A stretch of 17,570 nucleotides of DNA from Clostridia bacterium (GCA_012520135.1 JAAYOX010000392.1:1-17570), one strand, 5' to 3'. Positions 8,667 to 15,448 are shown, numbered from the stretch's first letter. Notes: generated by a model not told the origin, from the sequence alone. Translations and numbers: made by a program.

Positions 8667-9293
8667 TCACTCCACTAGACGTGATGCACCTTCAAAAAGT
8701 TCCTTATTGGCAGCAATTAGATCTCGCATGGCCTTTCTTGCCCTGTTTATTCTGGATTTAACAGTACCCAAAGAACATTCCAGGATCGTGGCAATTTCCT
8801 CGTAAGTGAAACCCTGGATTTCCCTTAACACCAGCACTTGTCGGTACTCTGGAATTAATTGATTTAATAATCCCTGAATAGTTTCCTGAATCTCTTTACT
8901 TTCATAGATTCGCTCCGGAGCAAGAGACCAATCTTCCTGCTCTCTATTAATATACCCATCATCAGTGGCGATCGGGCTATCTATAGAAACAATCGTTTGT
9001 TTTTTCCGTTTCCGCAGTTCATCCCGGCAAACATTGGCTACAATATGATAAATCCAAGTTTTAAAAGAAGCTTCTCCTCTAAAACGGCCAATAGCTTTGA
9101 ATGCTCTGACGAAGGCTTCCTGGGCCAGGTCACTGGCGTCTTCGGGATTACCCATAAAGCGATAAGCAACGGTATATACTTGTTTTTGATAAATAGATAC
9201 CAACTCACCAAAGGCCTCTACATCGCCGTCCTGGGATTTTGCAATAAGTTTTGTTTCATCGCGTTCCACGGCCAGGCCCCCTTCTCTACTCAT
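8667..9293 (-). CDS. RNA polymerase ECF sigma factor (SigW-like)
   Basis: This is a group IV sigma factor that redirects RNA polymerase to a stress or signal regulon. The 208 residues hold region 2 (YTVAYRFMGNPEDASDLAQE, then FKTWIYHIVANVCRDELRKR) and region 4 (LIPEYRQVLVLREIQGFTYE, then EIATILECSLGTVKSRINRA) and little else. The ATG at 9293 has AGGGAGAG close upstream; a GTG at 9269 behind AAGGGGG would give a protein starting MERDETKLIAKS and is a fair alternative. The open frame reaches 9416, but those extra residues would cross the promoter and the arsR terminator. It is followed by its anti-sigma factor. An extended -10 promoter of the housekeeping type and a small inverted repeat precede it. 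No clear ECF-type AAC promoter was seen, so autoregulation is not shown. Confidence 0.92.
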   Translation of the reverse strand: MSREGGLAVERDETKLIAKSQDGDVEAFGELVSIYQKQVYTVAYRFMGNPEDASDLAQEAFVRAFKAIGRFRGEASFKTWIYHIVANVCRDELRKRKKQTIVSIDSPIATDDGYINREQEDWSLAPERIYESKEIQETIQGLLNQLIPEYRQVLVLREIQGFTYEEIATILECSLGTVKSRINRARKAMRDLIAANKELFEGASRLVE

Positions 9294-9302
9294 TCTCTCC
9301 CT

Positions 9303-9319
9303 GTCCAATCCCTTTGGAC
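9303..9319 (-). repeat. Inverted repeat in the sigma-factor 5' leader
   Basis: The sequence GTCCAA-AGGGA-TTGGAC is a perfect 6-base inverted repeat with a 5-base loop. It sits between the predicted promoter and the ribosome site of the sigma gene, almost touching the AGGGAG. It could be an RNA hairpin that affects translation or a protein site. No function is proven. Confidence 0.45.
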
Positions 9320-9327
9320 TAAATGTC

Positions 9328-9354
9328 ATTATATCATAGGGATTGTCTAAACAA
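9328..9354 (-). promoter_or_regulatory. Probable extended -10 promoter of the sigma/anti-sigma operon
   Basis: The minus strand reads TTGTTT, a 15-base spacer, then TGA-TATAAT, a perfect -10 box with an upstream TG. The weak -35 and short spacer fit an extended -10 housekeeping promoter. It lies about 35 bases before the ATG at 9293 and downstream of the arsR terminator. Confidence 0.6.
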
Positions 9355-9385
9355 AATAGTTTAACCGGAATGCCAACCAACACCG

Positions 9386-9415
9386 GAAAAAGAAAAAATG
9401 ACCAAGGCTTGGTCA
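9386..9415 (-). terminator. Rho-independent terminator of arsR
   Basis: On the minus strand TGACCAA-GCC-TTGGTCA is a perfect 7-base stem followed by a T-rich tail (TTTTTTCTTTTT). The stem begins in the arsR stop codon itself. It separates arsR from the sigma-factor operon. Confidence 0.85.
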
Positions 9416-9775
9416 CTCATGTCGGATATGATCCAACCCCTGGTCAAAAAGCAATACAATATGGTCATCATCCAGTGAATAATATACATTCTTGCCGGCT
9501 TTGCGGAACTTTACCAAACGAAGGTTCCGTAGCACCCGTAACTGATGGGATACAGCTGATTGACTCATTCCCAATACATAAGATAAATCACACACGCATA
9601 ATTCCCCATGGCGCAGGGCTTGTATGATTCTGATCCGGGTAGGATCACCCAAAGCCCTGAATGTATCCGCCAATTTAATTACTTCATCCTCTGTCAATTG
9701 GTTTTGTTGGGCATTAAGGACAGCTTCATGATCAAGACAAAATTCTTCACAACGCGGCACCTCTGTAGAGGTCAA
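9413..9775 (-). CDS. ArsR/SmtB-family metal sensor, CadC-like
   Basis: This is a small winged-helix repressor that leaves DNA on binding thiophilic or divalent metals, most likely Cd/Pb/Zn by its ligand set. Numbered from the TTG at 9775 (120 residues), both classic sites are present. The N-terminal/alpha-3 site has Cys9 and Cys13 (CEEFC) plus Cys60 and Cys62 (ELCVCDL). The alpha-5 site has Asp103, His105, His116 and His119. The recognition helix is GMSQSAVSHQLRVLR, then the wing FRKAGKNVYYSL. The TTG is favoured because AGGTGG lies 7 bases upstream; a GTG at 9787 would add four residues but lacks a ribosome site. An efflux ATPase or other target is not adjacent: the crotonase gene lies upstream on the same strand and a terminator follows. 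A TATAAT at 9827-9822 in the end of the crotonase gene may give it a separate promoter. Confidence 0.88.
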   Translation of the reverse strand: MTSTEVPRCEEFCLDHEAVLNAQQNQLTEDEVIKLADTFRALGDPTRIRIIQALRHGELCVCDLSYVLGMSQSAVSHQLRVLRNLRLVKFRKAGKNVYYSLDDDHIVLLFDQGLDHIRHE

Positions 9776-9821
9776 ACAGCTCACCACCTAAGAAACGACT
9801 TGTCACCCTTCCACTATCCTT

Positions 9822-9827
9822 ATTATA
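9822..9827 (-). promoter_or_regulatory. Possible -10 box for arsR
   Basis: A perfect TATAAT on the minus strand lies immediately after the crotonase stop codon and about 45 bases before the arsR start. No good -35 is found 16-18 bases upstream, so the call rests on the -10 hexamer alone. Confidence 0.35.
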
Positions 9828-9829
9828 CC

Positions 9830-10615
9830 TTACTTGCCCTTAAATGTAGCCGCTCTCTTTTCCAAAAATGCAGTAGCTCCTTCGTTTTTATCTTCCGTAT
9901 CCATCGTTTGGCCAAATAATTCTGCTTCCAACTGCTGACCTTCATTAAGAGGTAGATCCCACCCTTTATCGATAGCTTCCTTGGAAAGCCTGACTGCTAT
10001 GGGTGCTCTGGTCAAAATCACTTCTGCCAGCTTAATTGCTTCTTCCAAGGCAGCTCCTTTGGGTACCAGCCGGTCGACCAAACCGATGCGATATGCTTCT
10101 GCTGCATCGATGGTCTCCCCGGAAAAGATCAGTTCTTTGGCTTTACCCAACCCCACCAGCCTGGGTAATCTTTGAGTACCACCATAGCCGGGCATCACAC
10201 CAAGGTTGACTTCCGGCTGCCCCAGCTTGGCATTTTCCGACGCCACCCGGATATCGCAAGCCATGGCCAATTCACAGCCGCCACCTAAAGCGAAACCGTT
10301 AATGGCAGCAATGACAGGCATTTTCAATGCGGCAATCTTATCGAATATTTGTTGCCCCCACTGAGCCATTTTCCGACCATCCTCTTGCTTCAGCAAAGGA
10401 AACTGACGGATGTCAGCACCGGCTACAAAAGCTTTTTCCCCGGCACCCGTAATAATCAAAGCCCATACGTCGTCGTTGGTACTTAATTCATCCACCGTCT
10501 TTTCCAATTCAGCCAATACATCTTTGGTTAGAGGATTGACCGGGGGATTGTTGATGGTAAGAATGGCCAGTCTTTCCCGTATCTCCAGCTCCACCAGTTT
10601 TGCCTGATTGCTCAT
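9830..10615 (-). CDS. Enoyl-CoA hydratase/isomerase (crotonase) family protein
   Basis: A cytoplasmic crotonase-fold enzyme; the closest reading is a short-chain enoyl-CoA hydratase that adds water to 2-enoyl-CoA. The 261 residues match the usual length. The oxyanion-hole and CoA-binding segments are FVAGADI (63-69) and INGFALGGGCELAMACD (105-121). Glu115 and Glu135 (in GQPEVNLGVMPGYGGTQRL) occupy the positions of the two catalytic glutamates of classic hydratases, which argues for hydratase rather than a distant family member. The ATG at 10615 lies 10 bases after AAGGAGG, a little far but with no better in-frame choice. No thiolase, hydroxyacyl-CoA dehydrogenase or acyl-CoA dehydrogenase gene is adjacent, so the pathway (butyrate-type or amino-acid/fatty-acid breakdown) cannot be fixed. 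Its leader faces the SGNH hydrolase gene across a 169-base divergent region. Confidence 0.9.
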   Translation of the reverse strand: MSNQAKLVELEIRERLAILTINNPPVNPLTKDVLAELEKTVDELSTNDDVWALIITGAGEKAFVAGADIRQFPLLKQEDGRKMAQWGQQIFDKIAALKMPVIAAINGFALGGGCELAMACDIRVASENAKLGQPEVNLGVMPGYGGTQRLPRLVGLGKAKELIFSGETIDAAEAYRIGLVDRLVPKGAALEEAIKLAEVILTRAPIAVRLSKEAIDKGWDLPLNEGQQLEAELFGQTMDTEDKNEGATAFLEKRAATFKGK

Positions 10616-10689
10616 TGCACATAGTCCTCCTTTTGTTTTACTGAACAGTCTGATAAAAAGAATTCTCTTAAAACTACAAAAAACCTTTT

Positions 10690-10720
10690 TCCGGAGTACT
10701 TTTTTAGTACTAGTTGCGGA
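10690..10720. repeat. Imperfect inverted repeat in the divergent region
   Basis: Two AGTACT hexamers (10695-10700 and 10706-10711) flank five T bases, and outer TCCG/CGGA arms extend the symmetry with bulges. It lies between two divergent genes, so it is not a terminator of either. It could be a hairpin in the crotonase leader or a protein site. Confidence 0.4.
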
Positions 10721-10742
10721 TTTTTCCTTAAAAAGTTACACT
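10714..10742 (+). promoter_or_regulatory. Possible promoter of the SGNH hydrolase gene
   Basis: TTGCGG (10714-10719) and TACACT (10737-10742) are separated by 17 bases. Each matches the housekeeping consensus at four of six positions. The -10 lies inside the perfect palindrome at 10735-10754, a layout expected of a repressed promoter. Confidence 0.4.
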
Positions 10743-10754
10743 AATAAGTGTAAC
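10735..10754. promoter_or_regulatory. Perfect 8+8 palindrome, probable operator
   Basis: GTTACACT-AATA-AGTGTAAC is a perfect inverted repeat with a 4-base centre. It lies 30 bases before the ATG of the SGNH hydrolase and overlaps its predicted -10 box. The size and spacing suit a dimeric repressor such as a TetR- or GntR-family protein. The cognate regulator is not recognisable in the window. As RNA it would be a weak hairpin without a T tail, so a terminator is unlikely. Confidence 0.55.
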
Positions 10755-10784
10755 CAAATTTGCTTAACTAGGCAGGGATGAATT

Positions 10785-11363
10785 ATGTTGTTTATTTGTC
10801 TCGGAGACAGCATCACTTACGGATATCCTTACGGCCCGGCATTCTCTTGGGTATCCTTGTCCCAAGACTCCGTAAATGTTGAACTGGTCAATAAGGGCCA
10901 CAACGGGGACACCATCGGAGACATGCTGGCTCGATTTCAACGGGATGTTTTGGCCTTGAAACCTACGGACGTACTTGTGCTTGGTGGCACAAATGACGCC
11001 TGGAACAGAATACCCTTAAAGAGCGTACGGGAACAGCTGGCGTCCATGCTCCATCTGGCCAATACCCATAATATCAGATTTCACCTGGGGCTACCGATAC
11101 CAATTAATATTCATTCTTTAGATGACCCATTTTTGGACCAAGCCATCGAAACTGCCCCTTATCTGGAAAGCTACCGCAATTGGATGCGTCAGTATGCCGC
11201 TCAAAATAAGTTCGATTTAATCGATTTTTATACCCCCATGCTGAGTTCCGATGGGACAGGCAATCCCGACTATTATGTAGATTCCGGCCATCCCAATCAC
11301 AAAGGTTATCAGATCATGGCAACCACTATGATCGGGTATTTGCAGAACGCCAATTTGGCCTAG
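10785..11363 (+). CDS. SGNH/GDSL-family hydrolase (TesA-like esterase/lipase)
   Basis: A small serine hydrolase of the SGNH fold, acting on an ester substrate that cannot be read from sequence. All four blocks are present in 192 residues: block I LGDSITYG with catalytic Ser9, block II NKGHNGDT with Gly38, block III GGTNDAW with Asn70, and block V DSGHPN with Asp166 and His169. There is no signal peptide or membrane segment, so it should be cytoplasmic. The ATG at 10785 has AGGG 7 bases upstream. It is monocistronic, divergent from the crotonase gene, and its 3' end lies 10 bases from the convergent end of topB. It may be controlled through the palindrome at its promoter. A lysophospholipase, arylesterase or carbohydrate deacetylase role is equally possible. 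Confidence 0.9.
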   Translation: MLFICLGDSITYGYPYGPAFSWVSLSQDSVNVELVNKGHNGDTIGDMLARFQRDVLALKPTDVLVLGGTNDAWNRIPLKSVREQLASMLHLANTHNIRFHLGLPIPINIHSLDDPFLDQAIETAPYLESYRNWMRQYAAQNKFDLIDFYTPMLSSDGTGNPDYYVDSGHPNHKGYQIMATTMIGYLQNANLA

Positions 11364-11373
11364 ATCATATTAC

Positions 11374-13500
11374 TTATTCTTTAAACTCCAATTTCACTCT
11401 CTTTTCCTCTTTATCGACCACCAGGTAGGCATCAAAAACTTTGCCTGCTTTGTTCTTAAAGCCTTTAATCAGGTTGGATTTACCTTTATTGACCAATCTC
11501 TTGATTTGGGCATCGGTAATCTTTTTCTCCATAAATACTGCTGAGACAAAAAACTTACAGCCGGTTGTCCTCCATTGGGTACAGCCCCACCCGGCTTTGT
11601 TTTTGACTACCTGCCCTGTATCACAATAGGGGCATGGGCCAACCGCATCTTTGACCGGTGCTAAGATTGGCACCGGTTCTTTTTCTTTAACGGTTTCAAT
11701 TCCCTCCCGGATAAACCGGATCGTGTCTGTCATAAAATCCTCTTTACTCATTTCTCCGGTAGCTATTTTCTCAAGGTTTTGCTCCCATTCTGCCGTCAGT
11801 TCCGGTGACTTCAGCAAATCAATAGAAACAGCATCCACCAGTTGCCGGCCTAAAGGGGTGGAAATTAGCTGTTTCTTTTTCCGTTCTACAAAACCTCTTT
11901 TCACCAGTACCTCAATAATGGCTGCCCTGGTAGCGTCGGTACCGATACCGTGTCCCTTAATTGCTTTCTTCAGGCTTTCTTCCTCGATTAGTCCGGAAGG
12001 GTTCTCCATCAAGGCCAAAATGCTGTTTTCCGTAAACCGGCTGGGCGGTTTAGTCTTCTTGGTTTCCAGGACTGCACCTGTTACTGCTACTATTTGTCCC
12101 GGTTCCAAGGCAGGGAGTCGATTTTCGCCGGAGTCTTCTTCGTCATCTTCTTCCGCCGGTTCCTGATAGACCTGACGCCACCCGTCATCCATTACTCTAA
12201 TTCCTCGTGTAAGAAAGGCATATTCACCCACATTGGTTACAACTGCAGTAGATTCGTAGATGTAATCAGAATAAAAGGCAGCCAAAAAAGCCAGAGCCAC
12301 TTCATCAAAGGCATTACGTTCTTGTTCCGATAATCCTTCATAGATATTAGCCATCCTGCTGTTATTCACGGGAATAATGGCGGTATGATCGGTCAGCATG
12401 GAATCATCGGCAATCCGTTTAGTCACCGGTAACTCATCCTTGGCCAGAAGCACATTTGCAAAACGTTTGAATTTGCCAAAAGCCAAGGTCCTGATAATTG
12501 CCGGCAGTTCCGGAATCATTGCTTCGGAAATATGCCGGGCAGCCGTTCTGGGATAGGACAGTATTTTATGCTTTTCATACAAGTCCTGCATAGTGTCCAG
12601 TACCTCCTGAGCCGAATACCCGTATTTCCGGTTCAGGGTTCGTTGGAGATTAGTCAGGTTAAAAAGCAAGGGATGGGGTCTCTTTTTAGTTTCCTTACGA
12701 ACTTCAGCTACCTCACCGTTCTTGCCTTGGATATTTGCTAAAACCCTGTTAGCTACATCTTGATCAGGAATACGGAAAGAATCTTCCCCTGCCAGGTACT
12801 TTCCCCTATAATTTTCATTACCTATACCAAACTCAGCCACCAGTTCCCAGTAGGCCTCCGGCTTGAATTGCTCTATCTCCCGGTCCCGCTCAACAATCAT
12901 GTTCAAAACCGGTGTCTGGCTGCGGCCAATGGAAAGAAGGGTTTTACGACCATGTTTAACGGTGAAAGCCCGTGTAAAATTCAGTCCCAAGATCCAATCC
13001 AATTCATTCCTGGCTTGGGCAGCTTGAAATACAGGTATATATCTCTCCCCCTGCTCTAAATTCTGGAACCCCTCCAAAATATCTTGTTCCGTTAAAGAAC
13101 TGAGCCAAAGCCTAAAGACCGGCTTTTTGTTTCTAGCTGCACCTAGAATATACCTGGCAATCAGTTCTCCTTCCCGACCGGCGTCGGTGCCAATGACCAC
13201 ACCGTCCACATCATCCCTATGTAATTGCTCCTGAATAATTTTAAACTGCTGCTTTACATGAGGCTCGTCAATCAGATTAATACCGAAAGGTTTAGGTACT
13301 ATGGGCAGCACATCCAATTTCCACTGTTTATATGCTTCGTCATAGTCCCCGGGTTCTTTTAAAGTAAATAAGTGACCGAAGGCCCAGGTGATTACATAAT
13401 CCTTACCCTCAAAATAACCGTCCTGCCTTTTGTTGCAACCCAACGCCTTGGCATAGTCCCTGGCTACACTGGGTTTTTCGGCTAAAACCAGTTTCTTCAC
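11374..13500 (-). CDS. topB: DNA topoisomerase III (type IA)
   Basis: A type IA topoisomerase that passes single strands to decatenate DNA and resolve recombination or replication intermediates. The 708 residues match the Firmicute TopB size. The Toprim domain opens with LAEKPSVARDYAKALG (Glu8) and carries the metal-binding DAGREGE at 106-112. The active-site tyrosine is Tyr316 in LSYPRT. The motif GIGTDATRAAIIEVL lies further on. The C-terminus carries one zinc-ribbon-like unit, CPYC plus Cys-x5-Cys (CTQWRTTGC), then a basic tail ending in VKLEFKE. An acidic stretch (EEDDEEDSGE) interrupts the middle of the protein. The GTG start follows GGGGAGG by 4 bases. It lies downstream of a tRNA-Leu gene on the same strand, with a terminator between them, and converges with the SGNH hydrolase gene. 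Confidence 0.96.
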   Translation of the reverse strand: MKKLVLAEKPSVARDYAKALGCNKRQDGYFEGKDYVITWAFGHLFTLKEPGDYDEAYKQWKLDVLPIVPKPFGINLIDEPHVKQQFKIIQEQLHRDDVDGVVIGTDAGREGELIARYILGAARNKKPVFRLWLSSLTEQDILEGFQNLEQGERYIPVFQAAQARNELDWILGLNFTRAFTVKHGRKTLLSIGRSQTPVLNMIVERDREIEQFKPEAYWELVAEFGIGNENYRGKYLAGEDSFRIPDQDVANRVLANIQGKNGEVAEVRKETKKRPHPLLFNLTNLQRTLNRKYGYSAQEVLDTMQDLYEKHKILSYPRTAARHISEAMIPELPAIIRTLAFGKFKRFANVLLAKDELPVTKRIADDSMLTDHTAIIPVNNSRMANIYEGLSEQERNAFDEVALAFLAAFYSDYIYESTAVVTNVGEYAFLTRGIRVMDDGWRQVYQEPAEEDDEEDSGENRLPALEPGQIVAVTGAVLETKKTKPPSRFTENSILALMENPSGLIEEESLKKAIKGHGIGTDATRAAIIEVLVKRGFVERKKKQLISTPLGRQLVDAVSIDLLKSPELTAEWEQNLEKIATGEMSKEDFMTDTIRFIREGIETVKEKEPVPILAPVKDAVGPCPYCDTGQVVKNKAGWGCTQWRTTGCKFFVSAVFMEKKITDAQIKRLVNKGKSNLIKGFKNKAGKVFDAYLVVDKEEKRVKLEFKE

Positions 13501-13520
13501 GTTACCTCCCCTTCCCTATG

Positions 13521-13558
13521 TAAAGCAAAACGGCTTCAAGGAAATTACCTTAAAGCCG
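13521..13558 (-). terminator. Terminator of the tRNA-Leu gene
   Basis: On the minus strand an 11-pair stem (CGGCTTTAAGG with CCTTGAAGCCG, one G-U pair) around a 6-base loop is followed by TTTTGCTTT. It begins 16 bases after the tRNA CCA end and ends before the topB ribosome site. It should stop tRNA transcription, with topB depending on leakage or on its own unseen promoter. Confidence 0.8.
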
Positions 13559-13574
13559 CTCTTAATACAAAAGT

Positions 13575-13661
13575 TGGTGCCGAAGGCGGGAGTCGAACCC
13601 GCACGGAGTCGCCTCCACTGGATTTTGAGTCCAGCGCGTCTGCCAGTTCCACCACTTCGGC
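13575..13661 (-). tRNA. tRNA-Leu, anticodon CAA
   Basis: A class II tRNA of 87 bases including an encoded CCA. The acceptor stem pairs GCCGAAG with CTTCGGC, the discriminator is A, and CCA follows. The anticodon stem CTGGA/TCCAG encloses the loop CTCAAAA, so the anticodon is CAA, reading UUG leucine codons. The D arm (GGTGGAACTGGCAGAC), the long variable arm and the GGTTCGACTC T arm all fit bacterial leucine tRNA. It stands alone, with its own promoter and terminator. Confidence 0.97.
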
Positions 13662-13690
13662 ATATAGTGTTGTGCTCTCGAACAATTGAT

Positions 13691-13719
13691 ATATTAGCAT
13701 AATCGCGCCGCTCTGTCAA
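13691..13719 (-). promoter_or_regulatory. Promoter of tRNA-Leu
   Basis: A perfect -35 TTGACA on the minus strand is followed by a 17-base spacer and TAATAT. The predicted start would give a leader of about 20 bases before the mature tRNA. The GC-rich spacer is unusual but its length is optimal. Confidence 0.75.
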
Positions 13720-13971
13720 CGGCGGTTTTCCATTTGTTCCGAGCAAGTTAAGGCTGATCAATAATTATTTCTCCTTGTTCCTTACAGGTTCCAGTCTAAT
13801 TAATATTACATATCATGGTAATAAAAAGCAAGGAGGAAACTCATGAACATCATACCTTTTTTGGATCAACTACCTATTCCTCAAGTGTTACAACCTAAAG
13901 AACGCCATAAATGCCACACATATTACGAAGTAACCATGAAGGAATTCTTCCATCAAATGCACAGTAATTTA

Positions 13972-13978
13972 CCCCCCC
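13972..13978 (+). repeat. C7 homopolymer at the oxidase frameshift
   Basis: Seven consecutive C bases occur exactly where the multicopper oxidase reading frame breaks. Six would restore the frame. Such runs are prone to replication slippage and to base-calling errors, and CCC-C is a known site of +1 ribosomal slippage. Confidence 0.9.
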
Positions 13979-14068
13979 ACCAAGGTATGGGGCTATGAGG
14001 GGCAATATCCCGGTCCCACCATTGAGGCGGAGAGAGGAGAATGCGTTAAAGTAAAGTGGATCAATGAT

Positions 14069-15448
14069 TTGCCGGATAAGCACATACTCCCCCTTGACAG
14101 AACCCTTCATGGAACCCATGAAAGCATGCCGGAAGTACGTACGGTAGTCCACTTGCATGGTCTTGAAGTTAAGCCGGAAAGCGACGGCTATCCGGAGGCG
14201 TGGTTCACTAACGGCTATGCCCAAACCGGGCCCTGCTTTGAAAGGGAAGTTTATTGCTACCCCAATCATCAAAGAGCAACAACGTTATGGTACCATGACC
14301 ATGCGATAGGAATAACCCGTTTAAACGTTTATGCAGGATTAGCCGGAATGTATATCATTCGAGACGAGGAAGAAAGGGCTTTAGGTCTTCCCTCCGGCAA
14401 GTATGAGATTCCTTTAGTGATTCAGGACAGGTCCTTCAATTGCGATGGCTCCTTATTTTACCCCAGTCAACCTGACAATCCCCCACCGGGCACTCCCTTT
14501 CCTTCAATCACACCGGGAGTTGCCGGCGACGTTATTCTAGTCAACGGTAAAATTTGGCCACACCTAGATGTAGAGCCCCGAAAGTATCGTTTTCGGGTGT
14601 TAAACGGCTCTAACCAAAGATTCTACACTATCAGACTGGAAGGAGATCTGCCATTTCTTCAAATCGGTTCTGACGGGGGACTGCTACAAAAACCGGTGGA
14701 ACTAACTTCTCTTACCATCGGACCTGCTGAACGGGCAGATCTTATTATGGATTTCAGCATGCTACCTGTTGGTGCCAATGTTACCATGACTAACACAGCC
14801 AGGGCTCCCTTTGACTTTGGTGCACCACCTGATCCGGAAACCACAGGCCTGATTATGCAATTCAGGGTTATTGAACCTACCGGTCCTGATACCAGCATCG
14901 TTCCCGGCTTCCTGAGTCCCATCAGAAGGTTTAAAGAGTGCGAAGCCAGCCGTATCCGGGACATTACCCTGGATGTAACCCTGGATAGATTCCAGCGGCT
15001 CGTTTTCCAGCATAACAAAAGCAGTTTTATCGACCGGATTACGGAAGATCCCTATCTAGGAGACGTGGAAATCTGGCGGATCATCAATGCAGGTCTTGCC
15101 TATCACCCCATTCACGTTCACCTAGTCCAGTTTCAGATTCTGGATCGGATTCCCATCGATGTGGATGCATACAATACTACGGGTCAAATTGTATACACCG
15201 GGGAGCCGGAACCGCCGGCCCCAAATGAAGCCGGTTGGAAAGATACAGTGCAAGCAACCCCAGGGTATATTACCCGCATCATCATGCGTTTTGCCCCCTA
15301 TACCGGCCGGTATGTCTATCATTGCCATATTCTTGAACACGAAGACTATGACATGATGCGTCCTTTTATCGTCAGAGAAAAACCTTGTAAATGCAAGCAG
15401 CTTGATAAGGATTGTAAGGAACCATACAGCTGTTGTGATTGTGAATAA
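14069..15448 (+). CDS. Multicopper oxidase (CotA/bilirubin oxidase-like), intact downstream frame with all copper sites
   Basis: This open frame (459 residues from a TTG at 14069) carries nearly the whole laccase-like oxidase, which would oxidise phenols, bilirubin or metal ions and reduce oxygen to water. All four copper-site motifs survive: VVHLHG, LWYHDHAIG, HPIHVHLVQ and YHCHILEHEDYDMM; the last, with the type 1 Cys, His and axial Met, is essentially that of B. subtilis CotA. The missing N-terminal part would leave the first cupredoxin domain incomplete, so this frame alone is unlikely to fold well. The TTG has no ribosome site and is probably not a real start. The C-terminus is odd: after MRPFIVREK comes a 20-residue tail with six cysteines (CKC, DC, SCC, DC). 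No signal peptide is seen, which fits spore-coat type proteins. A strong terminator follows. Confidence 0.8.
   Translation: MPDKHILPLDRTLHGTHESMPEVRTVVHLHGLEVKPESDGYPEAWFTNGYAQTGPCFEREVYCYPNHQRATTLWYHDHAIGITRLNVYAGLAGMYIIRDEEERALGLPSGKYEIPLVIQDRSFNCDGSLFYPSQPDNPPPGTPFPSITPGVAGDVILVNGKIWPHLDVEPRKYRFRVLNGSNQRFYTIRLEGDLPFLQIGSDGGLLQKPVELTSLTIGPAERADLIMDFSMLPVGANVTMTNTARAPFDFGAPPDPETTGLIMQFRVIEPTGPDTSIVPGFLSPIRRFKECEASRIRDITLDVTLDRFQRLVFQHNKSSFIDRITEDPYLGDVEIWRIINAGLAYHPIHVHLVQFQILDRIPIDVDAYNTTGQIVYTGEPEPPAPNEAGWKDTVQATPGYITRIIMRFAPYTGRYVYHCHILEHEDYDMMRPFIVREKPCKCKQLDKDCKEPYSCCDCE

Larger units (their letters stand above)
13843..15448 (+). pseudogene. CotA-like multicopper oxidase gene broken by a +1 frameshift in a C7 tract
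   Basis: The gene starts with ATG at 13843 behind a strong AAGGAGG. Its first frame reads MNIIPFLDQLPIPQVLQPKE, then HTYYEVTMKEFFHQMHSNLP, a clear CotA-type N-terminus, but stops at TGA 13996-13998 after 51 codons. The break falls in a run of seven C (13972-13978). Removing one C joins LPPTKVWGYEGQYPGPTIE to the large downstream frame and yields an uninterrupted 534-residue protein, close to the 513 residues of Bacillus subtilis CotA. The single lesion, with everything else conserved, points to a recent mutation, a switchable homopolymer, +1 ribosomal slippage at CCC-C, or a sequencing or assembly error. Which of these holds cannot be decided from this sequence. Confidence 0.85.

Noticed and set aside
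9755..9770. ACCTCT-GT-AGAGGT inverted repeat at the start of arsR, considered as its operator
   Set aside because: It is short, lies within the coding start and does not resemble the usual 12-2-12 CadC/SmtB operator; it may be chance.
10690..10730. AGTACT hairpin followed by T bases, considered as a plus-strand terminator
   Set aside because: No gene ends upstream on the plus strand; the element lies between two divergent starts.
11350..11360. GCCAATTTGGC palindrome at the end of the SGNH hydrolase gene, considered as a terminator
   Set aside because: The loop would be too small for the full stem and no T run follows on either strand.
13516..13761. A minus-strand 81-codon open frame over the tRNA-Leu region
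   Set aside because: It reads through the tRNA, its promoter and its terminator and has no protein-like features.
13740..13842. Search for a sporulation (sigma-K or sigma-E) promoter before the CotA-like gene
   Set aside because: CATATCATGG resembles half of a sigma-K -10, but no matching -35 lies at the right distance, so the evidence is too weak to annotate.
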